From Chrysomallon squamiferum (Eukaryota > Mollusca > Gastropoda > Neomphalida > Peltospiridae), in the NCBI GenBank assembly GCA_012295275.1, contig CM022672.1:22451128-22515127 (forward strand): a stretch of DNA of 64,000 nucleotides, given 5' to 3'. Under the pieces are notes generated by a model that worked only from the letters and a program-made list of their open reading frames with translations, was not told the DNA's origin and did not search any database. Positions within the stretch are counted from its first letter, which is position 1; each line of letters begins with the position of its first letter. The position numbers and the translations under genes are program-made. Positions 1 through 11,249 of this stretch are shown in pieces.

Positions 1-9
1 CTTCATGCA

Positions 10-51
<42 letters not shown>

Positions 52-163
52 AAAAGAAATCTAAGAAGTGAAAAAACTGTTTATAAAAATATATGATTGA
101 ATTCTATTTAAGCTTAGAATAATGCTTTTTCAAATTTTTTCAAATTTAACACTAACAACTCAC

Positions 164-297
164 ATCATCTGAGGTATCCTGCTTCCCAAAGAGTCTGGAA
201 CCAAACCGCTTCAATCTTGGTGATTCAGATTTCTGACTGTCCTGCCAAAAATATTTAAATATTCTGACTTTTTCTCAAACAGGCAGTGAATCATCAT

Positions 298-334
<37 letters not shown>

Positions 335-2744
335 TTTACAGGTTATTATTTTTTTTTTCTAGTCCTAACATATGCTTTCTAAAGAGTCTTTTCAAAAGTT
401 AAATTGTTTTTTAAATGACAAAATATTTTCACCAAATGTTAAACAGACATACAAGAAGCTAGATTTAAATAACTGAAAAACACAAAAAGTTCTTAAATCA
501 AAAAAGAAATTATTATTTTTTTTTTAAAAGATGGTCTAATTCATTTAGTTTAACTTTACATTTCTCTCAACTTTATTTTGGTCACTTAATCATTATTTTA
601 TTTGTTCCTTGTCAAAAAAAAAAATATAAAGATTTATGCAAGTACTGCTGTAACTTTTTTCTGAACACAACTTACATCTTTATCCTTTTTTTCTGATACT
701 CTTGGCAACTGGAAAACAGATGACTTTTTCTGTGACATCTGTAATAACAAAATGAAGAAAAAGAAGAACATAGAAATTAGTCTCCCTTATGGTTTTTTCT
801 AAACTATATCAAATAAGACGATATTTGTAAACAGTTCCCCATTCTAAATTATAGGTTCCAGCATGCAAAATTTGAACTTTTTTTAAATATAGAAACCAAA
901 ATAATTTCTTTTACAAAATTTAAATGGGCTAAAAATCGTAAGCACTTTGCTCAGAGTTCAATTTTAAAAACTGCACAAGGTGTTTTGGTTAACTGTATCT
1001 AGATCAAACTATAGGAATCTGCTCAGTTTCTATTTTATTTTTAAATTTTTATTTTGCCCATCAATCAGCTTTACTGGAAACTTAATCTTAAACATTGAAA
1101 CTGGACCAAATACACTCTGTCTGACTCGTTTTATTATTATTTACATTACATACATTGCTGTCAGAATCAGACTGTCTTCGATTTGGTGACTCCGATCGGG
1201 ATCTCTGAAAAGAATCAAAAACAAATTAGTCGTAAGAAAAATTACAGGAATAACTAAGAATTTTTAAATATTAAATTTTGCCTTCTAGAATTTTTAACCA
1301 GTTAAAGAATTTTGATGTCATGTGAAAAAATGGCTTCAAAGATGCATACAAAAAAACTGTTTAAACATTTAACTAATTTTGGATGTTAAATAATAATGTA
1401 GAACTGTTAACAGGTGTATGGTAAATAAAAAAAACTATGCTTAATCCAGTTAAAAATAAATAATTTTGTGCAATGCAGAATATTCTATTTTTTTGGCATC
1501 AAAGAAATGGTTTTAAATATATCTTTATAACTGATTAGTAAAGTTTATTAAAGCATACATCATGGACTTTCTTATGATGCCTGCGACTTGATGGTGCTGA
1601 CCGTGATCGCTGTAAAAATAAATATTTTATTTTAAACATTAAGCAATCTGTCTAAATCATTTAAATGTTCAACTGATAACTTGAATAATAAATGCTGCAT
1701 TTTAATTATTTGAATGTTTCATAATCAACTGTCATCTCCTATAAAATATTTTTTGATAAATTAAAATATTAAAAATATGCTTTTTATGCTAACTTTAGTT
1801 TTGTTTTAACGAAGAAAATTTCCTTAAATCTTGTGACATGAACATATTACCTAACTATGTGGCTTTAATTTGGGTCTAAAGAGAACATTCTAGGAATACA
1901 TAATTATATACATTTATATCTGAATGGCTACTCACTTCTTTTGTTCGAGTTTGTGAAGAAGCAGAATGATCAGATGATGCCTGTAAAATAATGATTTGGA
2001 AAATGCAATAAATAATTAAAAACAACAACAAAAAGTTTTTGGTGCCTTCCCTGCTACAATTAATTTTATTAACATTTCAAAGACTGTATTATTTGGATAT
2101 TAATATGAATTTTAATTTAACCTATGTCTAAAATATTTTTATATAATAAATAAAGAGCATGACAAATATATAAATTTTTAAATAAATTAATTTATTAAAT
2201 CAGGTACTCTGTGGTAAGATGAAAAAATATATTAAGAAATATATTATATGATTTTATGCTTAAACATTATTTATAATTAAAAGTTTACACAAGATTAAAA
2301 TCAAGTGTTAAATCTATGTTAAATTCAAAATGGCTCCAACAAATAGTTACTAGAATCTGACCTCCAGTATTATATACGTTATAAATATATTAACAATGTA
2401 AAACAACTGAATTTGTACTTACATCTTCACTGGTTTTCTTCCATTTTTTACCAGGATCTTTTGGTTTTTTACTCATTTTGTTATCATTGGACTCCAGAAG
2501 ATATTCTTCAGCATGTTCTTCCTCTGGCTCATCAGCAGTTTCTCCTGCATTGTTATTTGCTAGTGCAGAAAAATTTCTGTTATAAAGCTTCTTAAAAAAT
2601 TTTGTTGGGAAGAGAGTCTTGCCCTTTAACCAATTTTTCAGGACCAGCTACAGAAACATAGTAAATAAAAATTTGTTATGTTCATTTTTATTAAAGATAA
2701 GGTGATGCCAAAAAAAATCCATACGTATTACAACAACAACAACA

Positions 2745-2776
<32 letters not shown>

Positions 2777-3738
2777 GAAGAAGATAAAGAAGAAGAAAGA
2801 AAGAAAGAAAGAAAGATTTATTCAGAAATTTCCAATATAGTTATAAGCACTGTTAACTTGAAATTGGTTACTTTTCAGAGAATATCTGTTGTTTGTTTAT
2901 AAAACTGTTTTTTAATAAAAATTATTAGCCAATTTTGCAAATATGGCAAACAATTAAAAATAATATATGTCTAAATATTTCTTTTCTATATCATAAATAA
3001 AAATAAAAATAATGCTTACTAACATATGTACTGATATTTAACATTTTAGAACAAAGTACAAATGCATTTTGAGAAAATGTCATTATTATTTTATCTTGTT
3101 AATGAAATATTTGTTTCTGGATTCATAATATATTTCATCATTCTGTTTTCATTTTCAGGGCCCTAACCATGGTTTCAGGAGACATGAAATTTGTAACTTG
3201 CAATAACTTTTTTTTATGTCTGTATGTCAATTAATTGTGCATATCCATTCTACAATCACTAACTTGTATTTGTGTGGAATAAACCTCATCAAAGCAAAAC
3301 AAATATTTTCTCATCCACCCGTTTTTATATCAGATATTTATTTATTTGGTTCCATTTACCTTTTTTAGAAGTATTCCAATAATCAGTATCATGAGCACAA
3401 CATGGAAGGCAATGAAAACAGTAATTTCTGTTTCCAGAGTCTTGGCTGCTTTCTGGAAACAAAAACAAAATCAGGGCTTTTAAAGATTTTTATTTTTTTA
3501 TTTTATTTTATTTTATTTTTTTTTTTTTGTTAGTTTCAGAAATTAGTTTTAATATAACTCTCAAGTATATTGACAGAATCAAATAATTCCTCTTTAACAG
3601 CAGATTTGGTGTACCATCTTTCTACTGAAGACTGCATGCCTGTTCATTTGAGTTTAAATAATCCTTCTCTTTTTATTTTTTTTTTTTTTTTTTTTTCATC
3701 TAAAATACAATGTCTTGCTTTAATAATAATAATATAAT

Positions 3739-3773
<35 letters not shown>

Positions 3774-4106
3774 AAGCTCATTATAATTCAAACTCAGAGA
3801 AAATCCTAACTGCAGAAATATGTATATTGACTGTGATTTCTAAGCTTGTTCTGTTAACCTTAGAATGACACAGCTGACATACCAGAACCGGTTGTTACAG
3901 TTGGAGTAGGTAATACATTTTGGAGACAGTCTACTATTTGTCAAAATTAAAAACAAAATAATAAATAAAAAATTAAAATGTTTAACCTGTATATATTTAT
4001 TTATTTTAGTTTTTCCCTAATGCAAATGTTTATCTCAAAATCAAATATTAAAACGAGATGCCAAAAAAAAACCTGTTTATTATTATTTTTTTATGTAGAG
4101 TGACAA

Positions 4107-4141
<35 letters not shown>

Positions 4142-4905
4142 CCCGAGATTATGTCAGTTTTCATTTATATTTATAGATCATCACATACAGACTTGCAGTA
4201 TTAGGATTATCGCGTTATCAGATCTGGTATCGGTTCTGTGCCTTACAGGTAAACTGCGGGTAAATTGCTGCTCCGCAAATTTATAATTAATTATAATTTT
4301 TAGAAATGTAACGTTTTTAATTTTCATTTAATACTGAGCTAAAATTGTACTCATAATACAGTGTTTCGTTTCGTCTGGAATAACATGACAGAATCAACAA
4401 CTAATCAATTGTTTCCTACCTAATGCTTAATTTATTATACTACTGATTATTAATAGCATATAGCGTCTTAAATAGAAAACATTAATGAAACTGAATCATC
4501 TCTCCAATAAACATACCATTTTTATATTTTGTTTGAGTTAATTTGTGGTCTCATCTTACCCAACGACGGTAACTGTTCTTCATCTCGATTCATCACAGTT
4601 CAAATTACTTTCCAATTAATGGCATTTCGACATTTTGAAGAAAATGCGCCCGTGTTATATGAAAACGTATGTGCTTTTTTTTTTCTTCTTTTTTACTAAC
4701 TTTTATTATTATTATTATTTTTAATTACATTTTCGGATCTAATTTACGGTGGCAACATTATTTCAAACCATTTCGGTGAGCCGAATGCCTAACAACAAAT
4801 TGTCAGTTGAAACCGACGCCGTAACGCCGCCCACTGGATACTGTGACACATTTGTGACGTCATTTATTCTTGCACGCGCAATATTTGACCTTTACTTCAT
4901 TGTTC

Positions 4906-4937
<32 letters not shown>

Positions 4938-5179
4938 GAAATAAAATAAAATATGTCTAATGTATTAGCATAACGGTTAAAAGGTATGTGCATTCCAATA
5001 TTTTTCGTTTTATTCAACCATTTCATTGGCAAAAATGCTTTTCAAATCAATTGATATACGATAATAAAAGATATAAAGTAAATAATAATAATAATAATAA
5101 TAAATATTGTTTAGCGGCCATTTGTATCCGTTTTTTAAGGTAAGTAGAAAGGTTATTTATTTATTATTATTATTATTAT

Positions 5180-5220
<41 letters not shown>

Positions 5221-5858
5221 TTCATACAAAATTGCAGTGCCCAGAAAGAAGACAACCATAGTATTCCTACGTCAGACGGCACGATGGGAAAGTAAAGAAA
5301 CTTTAAAGTTAGAAACTAAACAAGAAAATATGTGAAATGGTAGACCATTTATCCAATAAGAGGTACTGTCGTAGTATAGATTCATCGGTGATTGCGTAAT
5401 CATGAAAAATGTATTTATGAATTTTTGCACTTTAGAGTTTTTGAAAATTAAAAAATTGAAACGCATTTCTTTTTGTGTAGTCTAGTTACTACCATCTAAA
5501 AGCAAGCACACGAAATGTATATACTTCAAAGTTATTTACCAGAAAAAGATAACACTTGGGCATAAATACACTGAGGCAAATGAGGCAAATACCTCATATC
5601 GAAACTGATTTATTTTTTTGTAATTATTATTCAAAGATTTTATTTTAAAAATATAAAATATTAATCTCTATTCCGATAGAAACGATATCCACTGAATTAA
5701 TTCGTTTATGTCTACGGTTACCGTCTGAAGACCCCAGATCCCTCGCCAATTTTTTTGCCCCGGTCTGCTCGGTGATTAAGTGTTTGCCACATTTTAAAAA
5801 GAGTCTAGTTACGGCTGTGTAATAAATAACGTTTTATAAATAAAAGGCAGTATTGGTA

Positions 5859-5897
<39 letters not shown>

Positions 5898-7616
5898 TTT
5901 TAAAAAGCCGACAGTAATAAAGAAAATAAATATATAATTTTTCGCTGATACATAATCCCAAATACACTTTAATGCAGTTCATTTAGTCAAAATAATATCT
6001 TTTTCTACCACTGGTAATAAATTACAGTTCTAATCATCTTTTAACAAAAGACAGTATAAAGAAATTAATGTCAGTTATTAATCGTTTTTCTTTCTTTCTT
6101 ATTATTATTATTATTTTTTTTTTTTCATTTTAGTGAGTGAGAAAGCTTTTCCTGTTAAAATCGAAATTTTCTTTATCAGTGATATGAACAAGTATTTTAT
6201 TGAACTCGTGAAGACATTTAAAAAACTGCTTATTGCCTCATAGTATTAAAATAGATATAAAACACATGAGAATAAAATCATTTAAATAAAAACACCATTT
6301 AAAGATGCAAATCGTCTTACAATTAACTACTTACTGGTGGAACATCATCATATTCATAATCGTCAACAGCAGCAGGTTCATCATCAAACTCATCTTTTTG
6401 AGTTTCTGAAATAGAAAACGTATTAAATTTATTATTACACAAATATGTCCATATATATGTCCCAAGAGGGCTAGAACTAAGCCAACACCAATAACAGTAC
6501 TAAGGACTGAAACACTGGGATATAGTCATTTTATAAAAGTAGGTCATCCAAAATTACCGTACCTGTCAAAAGGAATCAGCAAATAAAAATGCTCACGTTC
6601 TGCTATGATATCTTCCTCTGGTATAGGTTCTATTGCAGGGCGGTCTCCAACTGAATCCACAGCCAAAACAGCTTTTTCTACCGTCTGTTCTTCAACAGCT
6701 TCGTATTTTTCTCTGGTTGAAGGGTTGTTCAAAGCAGATATGATCTTCTTATGCTCAGCATCCATGTCTGTTAAGCGGGACTCAAAATCCTGCGAAGTCA
6801 GGTCAAACACCATGCCACCAAATACTGCATATACAGGTTCATCGCCCGAAAGACTAGTTGACTGGGCTACCAAACCTTTTTTTTTTTTTTTTTTTAAAGA
6901 AAAAAGTTTAAATTGTGCACTTCATTCAGTGAATATGCTGAAATTCATTTGAGGTTTGTGTCATTAGAAAATATTTAAATAATTATAGAAGATTAGCCGT
7001 CTGCATTTAATTAGTAAATTTATGAAAAAAATTATCATGTCACATACTTGTACATAATACACATCCTTACCACAGCTTACAATCTGCCTGGTGTTACATA
7101 TATTGTCATGAAAGACAATTTTTCCTGCTTCCTTTCGAACAACTCGAGAAAATTCCAAGAAGGTACAACTACAGCTTAATTCGTGGTGTCGTATATCCCT
7201 GAAAATTTAAACATGTATCATTCACTTGTATACAATAATTATATAAAAATAAGTATGAATTGTCAAGTATGAAAATAACACAAAAAGTTCATGATAGCTT
7301 TTTATTTACAGTTTATATATGATTATCTGAAAAACTTTTAAAAACACTTTTTGGATAAAACAATTAGGTATTTTTTAAATTTAAGATCAAAATTAATTTC
7401 CGTAATAAAAATCTTAAATAAAATCTGGAAAACTCACACAATCATTAGGCCTGGTCTTCTTTCAATACACTTTCCTAGCTTTTGTAAATCTCTGTTTATT
7501 AACAAATCACATCTGACAACTTGGTTGATCAACCCACACCCTTCAAAGCAAAACTGGTAGGGCTTACCATCAGGAGTGTCTATAAGGGAGCATAATAGGA
7601 GCAATGCAATTAGCAT
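164..7616 (-). CDS. Unrecognised single-pass membrane protein, partial (3' end off the left edge)
   Basis: Spliced model with coding exons 7616-7438, 7198-7071, 6875-6558, 6405-6335, 3452-3360, 2647-2423, 1980-1936, 1609-1559, 1204-1154, 738-676 and 241-164. All have GT..AG borders and join in one frame for 434 residues. The start MLIALLLLCSLI looks like a signal peptide. A Cys-rich ectodomain follows; its second exon (C-x-C, then two more Cys) resembles an LRR C-terminal cap, a weak match. Next come a Glu/Asp-rich stretch rising to DDYEYDDVPP, then one TM helix (exon 3452-3360, core VFIAFHVVLMILIIGILL) and a Lys-rich cytosolic tail. The last five exons (45, 51, 51, 63, 78 bp) encode Ser/Arg/Lys-rich peptide with RSRS motifs. 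I do not recognise the family and assign no function. A role as an ER or cell-surface type I protein is inferred from topology only. The start is uncertain because an upstream exon at 8196-8145 also joins in frame. Confidence 0.6.
301..333 (+). repeat. (CA)n microsatellite
   Basis: Perfect AC repeat in an intron of the membrane-protein gene. A (TA)n array lies at about 17-48. Confidence 0.95.
2735..2815 (+). repeat. Compound (CAA)/(AAT)/(AAG)/(AAAG) microsatellite
   Basis: Intronic; successive short arrays of related A-rich units. Confidence 0.9.
3720..3773 (+). repeat. (AAT)-(CAA)n microsatellite
   Basis: Intronic; about ten CAA units after a short AAT run. Confidence 0.9.
3883..4593 (-). 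other. Candidate alternative first exons inside the large intron of the membrane-protein gene
   Basis: At 4593-4560 an ATG opens MNRDEEQLPSL and ends in phase 1 at a good donor (GG|GTAAGA). At 3933-3883 a 51-bp stretch bounded by AATAG and GTATGT continues that frame as VDCLQNVLPTPTVTTGS, Thr/Pro-rich like a short ectodomain. Joining to the TM exon then needs an acceptor 4 nt inside the one used in the main model (AAAG rather than CCAG). CpG-rich sequence with GTGACGTCA (about 4854-4862) lies upstream. This suggests a second promoter and short isoform, or an unrelated coincidence. Confidence 0.2.
5160..5220 (+). repeat. (ATT)n-(AGT)n microsatellite
   Basis: Intronic compound trinucleotide array. 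Confidence 0.95.
5478..5822. mobile_element. Possible DNA-transposon remnant in an intron of the membrane-protein gene
   Basis: A GC-richer island bounded by the direct match GTCTAGTTAC at about 5479 and 5804. Contains ACTGAGGCAAATGAGGCAAA and a CCCCAGATCCCTCGCC block unlike the flanking DNA. No coding potential. The class is uncertain; hAT-like is a guess. Confidence 0.2.
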
Positions 7617-8093
7617 ACTCCTACAAATAATAAAAATAATAATAATAATAATTATTATTATTAATAAATATCATTAATTATAATAATAAAATGATAATAA
7701 TAAAAAAAGCAAACAGCATAAATAACAGTGGTATTAATAATTGTTATTTTATTATCGTTTTATTATGTGATTTATATTCAAATAATGATTGTTTAAATAT
7801 TTTGATTTTAGATACACACACGTTTAAATCATTTTTATCATGTTTGATTTCAGTTTTAAAAAAAAAAATTTAAATAAATAATAATAAATACTAAAAATAC
7901 GCCATAAAAACGTAGAATGAATAAGAAAATAATATAAAATAACTAATCCAAAGGATTTGCGTACAAATAAAATTACAGTTCCTCTTTACAAAACAAAAAT
8001 AAAATAAACAACTTCATAAAAGTTAATTATTTATTTTTACTACTAGTAGTAGTAATAGTAGTAGCAGCAACAACAAATATGTATATAAAAAAG

Positions 8094-8094
8094 A

Positions 8095-8143
<49 letters not shown>
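8094..8143 (+). repeat. (ATT)n microsatellite at the donor of the 5' exon of the membrane-protein gene
   Basis: About 17 ATT units; on the minus strand the array begins at the donor AAG|GTAATAATAAT. Confidence 0.95.
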
Positions 8144-8144
<1 letters not shown>

Positions 8145-8145
<1 letters not shown>

Positions 8146-8196
8146 TTCTTGGCTCTTCTTCAGGCAACCAATAAAATCTGGCTGCATTCTAGCCAT
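8145..8196 (-). other. Alternative or 5' coding exon of the membrane-protein gene
   Basis: Reading the minus strand, ATG at 8196 opens MARMQPDFIGCLKKSQE and ends in phase 1 at the donor AAG|GTAATA, inside an ATT repeat. Spliced to an acceptor at about 7579 (CTTATAG|ACACTCC) it completes a GAC codon and runs in frame into TPDGKPYQFC of the main model. In that form the protein would lack a signal peptide. The other option is that this exon is leader only and translation starts at 7616. Sequence alone does not decide. Confidence 0.4.
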
Positions 8197-8279
8197 TAAA
8201 CATGTCTTTAAATATCATTTTTAGTCAACTATTTTGTAAATAAAATTTATAAAACTTCAACAGAAAAGTTTAGCAGACG

Positions 8280-8370
8280 ACATACGTATCTCTCACGAGA
8301 ATCGTCGTAGCAAACGAAACGTTATCACAAGGCACCGGATGTTACTGTGACGTTACATCCGGGATCCTCA
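8280..8370. promoter_or_regulatory. Candidate core promoter with mirrored ETS-like sites around a CRE-like half site
   Basis: CpG-containing sequence in otherwise CpG-poor DNA, just upstream of the 5' exon. CCGGATGT at 8335-8342 and its reverse complement ACATCCGG at 8355-8362 form an 8-bp inverted repeat flanking TGACG at 8348-8352. CCGGAT/ATCCGG resembles an ETS-family core and TGACG is a CRE half site. The promoter role is inferred from position and composition. Confidence 0.4.
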
Positions 8371-9120
8371 CCTGTGATATTAAGGCTGTCTTCAACACTG
8401 AAATGAATTTATTTCCCAATGAAATTGTCCAAATAATATAATTTTTCTTTTCATATCAAAACAGAAGATTTTTTTTTTTTGTTAGTATGGAAAAAGAACA
8501 CGTATGATATATTTACAAATTTTCGTGAATGGAAGGATCCTCAAAATTAAATACATCCAATTTTCTATGTATAATCCTGGTTTTTTCCCCATTATTACTG
8601 GATACTTGCCATTTTGTGAAAAGTGAAAACAGGGACAATCTAATTGAGGGTGTCGGTCATGAATTTCTTTGTTTCTTTCTTTCTTTAAATTAGATGCTCT
8701 GAGATGCGAATTCATATCTTTTGGGATGATTTTACCTGATTTAAATTCGGACACGTTACACTTTTTTTTGTCGTTGGTACAGAGAGAAAAATAAAAAACG
8801 TAGTAACAAATAATTAATAAAGAATAAAAGCTATAAAATATACTAATCGCAAGTAATATGAGATCATTGTAAGGCATACAAAATTCTTAGTGTTTGGACT
8901 GGGAGTAAGGATGAATAAAATCTTTCTAACTATTGAACATCCAAGAAGTATTTATACAGATTTACTTTACAGACGTCAAGATGTAAACATCAACAACTGG
9001 AGCTAAAGTTCTGAATATTTCCACTGTGTTAAAAACAAATGGTTACTCTCTTCAACTGTTTAAAAATGTAGCTTCAAACTTTTTTTTTTTTTTTAAATTA
9101 TTATTCGATCAATAAAAGGG

Positions 9121-9191
<71 letters not shown>

Positions 9192-11249
9192 ACAGAGTCA
9201 GTTAATTTCGTATGAAGGAAAATTATTAATTACATAATTAGAAAGATGATAACAGTTATGCTGTTTTGGGAACAGAACTAGAATAGAATGAAAATGAAGA
9301 TGGAAGCTGGAGGAACAGCTGACCTGAGATTCTCGTTTTGGAATCACCCGACACAGCCTCTAGAAAAGAATCCACAAACGCGATGCTAGATATACGACAT
9401 ACAGAGCGTCCTGAATTTAAGTGTGTGTGTGTGTGTGAAATGAGGCTGTATGAAAGGGACAGTGTTCCCCTATTGTTCAGAAATTGTTACGGTAGCCCTG
9501 AAAATTAAGGTATGTAATAGGTAAGACTATTTTTTTTTCTGTTGCGTGCCTCCAAAACCATTCTCACGGAGGGACGTATAACGTCTAGCCCGTTCCTTCC
9601 CAATTTAGCCGTACATACTTTACTGTGCCACTAATTCACATATATGCATGTATGTATTTATGTATGTATTTTTTTGTGTTCATTTCTTTTACGTATGTGG
9701 GTGGTTGCTGTCTACATACATGTGTAGGTATGTAATGTATGTTTAGATGACTTATTTCCTTCTCTGTATGAACGTGAGTATGAAGGGTGTTATGTCTGTG
9801 TATGTATACAAACATGTCTGTGTGTCACACATGTATGTAAGAAAGTTTCTGACTTTACGTGTTATCGTGCTTCCTTTACAATGTGTGTTTATATGTTTGT
9901 GTTTATGTTTGTTGGCATGTATATACGTTTATATTTTTAAATGCGAGTAAGTGTGTATGATTATAAGTGTGTTTATGTTATCTATGCATATGTGTGAGTG
10001 TGTGTACTTGTGTAAATTATGTAAGTTTGCATAGATGCATGTGTGTATATATATATTTGTACATACGTGTACACATACAACACAGCGATACAGAGTTGTT
10101 CATAAAGTCATTATGAAGTCTCTGTGCATTTTTATAGCTAGTTAGATATACGAATATAAATTATAATAAATTGAAGGTAAAATGTTATGTATGTTCCGAA
10201 TCCTATTTTTGTTGCTGTGACGGGCGAATCGAGAAGGCCCCCAACTTTCTTCCTTATTTTTATTCTCGTAGATAAGTGAGTAGTTCTCTTTCCGTTGCAG
10301 CTTCTCCGCCCCTTTCTTTATTTGCGTGATCGTTTTTAACACTTTTTTTTTAGAGACAATGTTCCTTTAACTGGTATTAAATTTGTTTCGGTTTGCATAA
10401 CGTTTCTGTCAACCATGTGACTTGGATTTGTATAATTTTTCAGAACTACCATTCTGAAGTAATAATACGTCGATGTCTTTTCTAGTTCAATACGGAGTTC
10501 TGTCTCCTTAATAATCGTTTGTTTATTTTAAGTCTGTGGAAATTTGTTTCATAATTTTAAATGCAGTTGTTGAAGATTGAAATGTTAATATGTCAACCTC
10601 TCGAACACGAATGACTGTTACTGTTGTCAAGCTGTTTATTCAATAGATTGACGTCACACAATGGGTTACACATTACTTTATATTAATTTATTCTGTATAT
10701 ACATTTTGCATTGCAATTACAGTTTTTGATGGAAAGAATAATTTAAATATTAATAGTAATATTTAGTTTTATTTATTTATTATTAATTAGTTAGTTACCG
10801 ATTCGGATAATTTCGATCGGAAAACGAGTGTGCAGTTGTAACTGAACTCTTCGTCCGCTAATATTTTTTATTTATTTACCATTATCATCAGCACCGTTTC
10901 ATTATCATTATTTAATAAATCCCCATATAACAGTTGATACAAAGTATCCATGTTTTTATAGCTATTAATTTGGTATAATTTTATCAAATTTTGCAGACTT
11001 AACACTGTTAACAGATAATGAATTAGCATTTAAAAAAAAAAAAAATTTAAGCAATACAGGCTCACAAATTTAGCTGTAACAATTATGATGATAATGATGC
11101 ACGTGCTTTCCTGGCTATGGAATGGTGAATGTAAAGTTGTGAACATCTATAGTAAATAAATAAATAAAGGAAAATTCCTTTGGAATTTTATTGAGGGGTC
11201 ATTGTTCTTACCACCATTGTATTTTAAAACAAACACAAAATACAGAACA
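8371..11249. other. Intergenic region without supported genes
   Basis: Lies between the membrane-protein promoter and the ATF6 3' side. It holds an ATT array (9121-9189), a GT/TA-rich low-complexity stretch at about 9600-10080 (TGTATGTATG-like), and AT-rich DNA with scattered CpG. A 131-codon minus-strand open frame at 8877-8482 shows no domain I recognise. Confidence 0.5.
9121..9189 (+). repeat. (ATT)n microsatellite
   Basis: About 23 perfect units in intergenic DNA. Confidence 0.95.

Noticed and set aside
6605-6952. 115-codon plus-strand frame
   Set aside because: Antisense to exon 6875-6558 of the membrane-protein gene, which has splice and frame support.
8482-8877. 131-codon minus-strand open frame
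   Set aside because: No recognised domain, hydrophobic AT-biased N-terminus, no splice or codon support; probably chance.
10085-10520. Possible mariner-like remnant (ACAGAGTTGTTCATAAAGTC)
   Set aside because: Only a faint resemblance to mariner termini, no opposite terminus, and no transposase motif in any frame.
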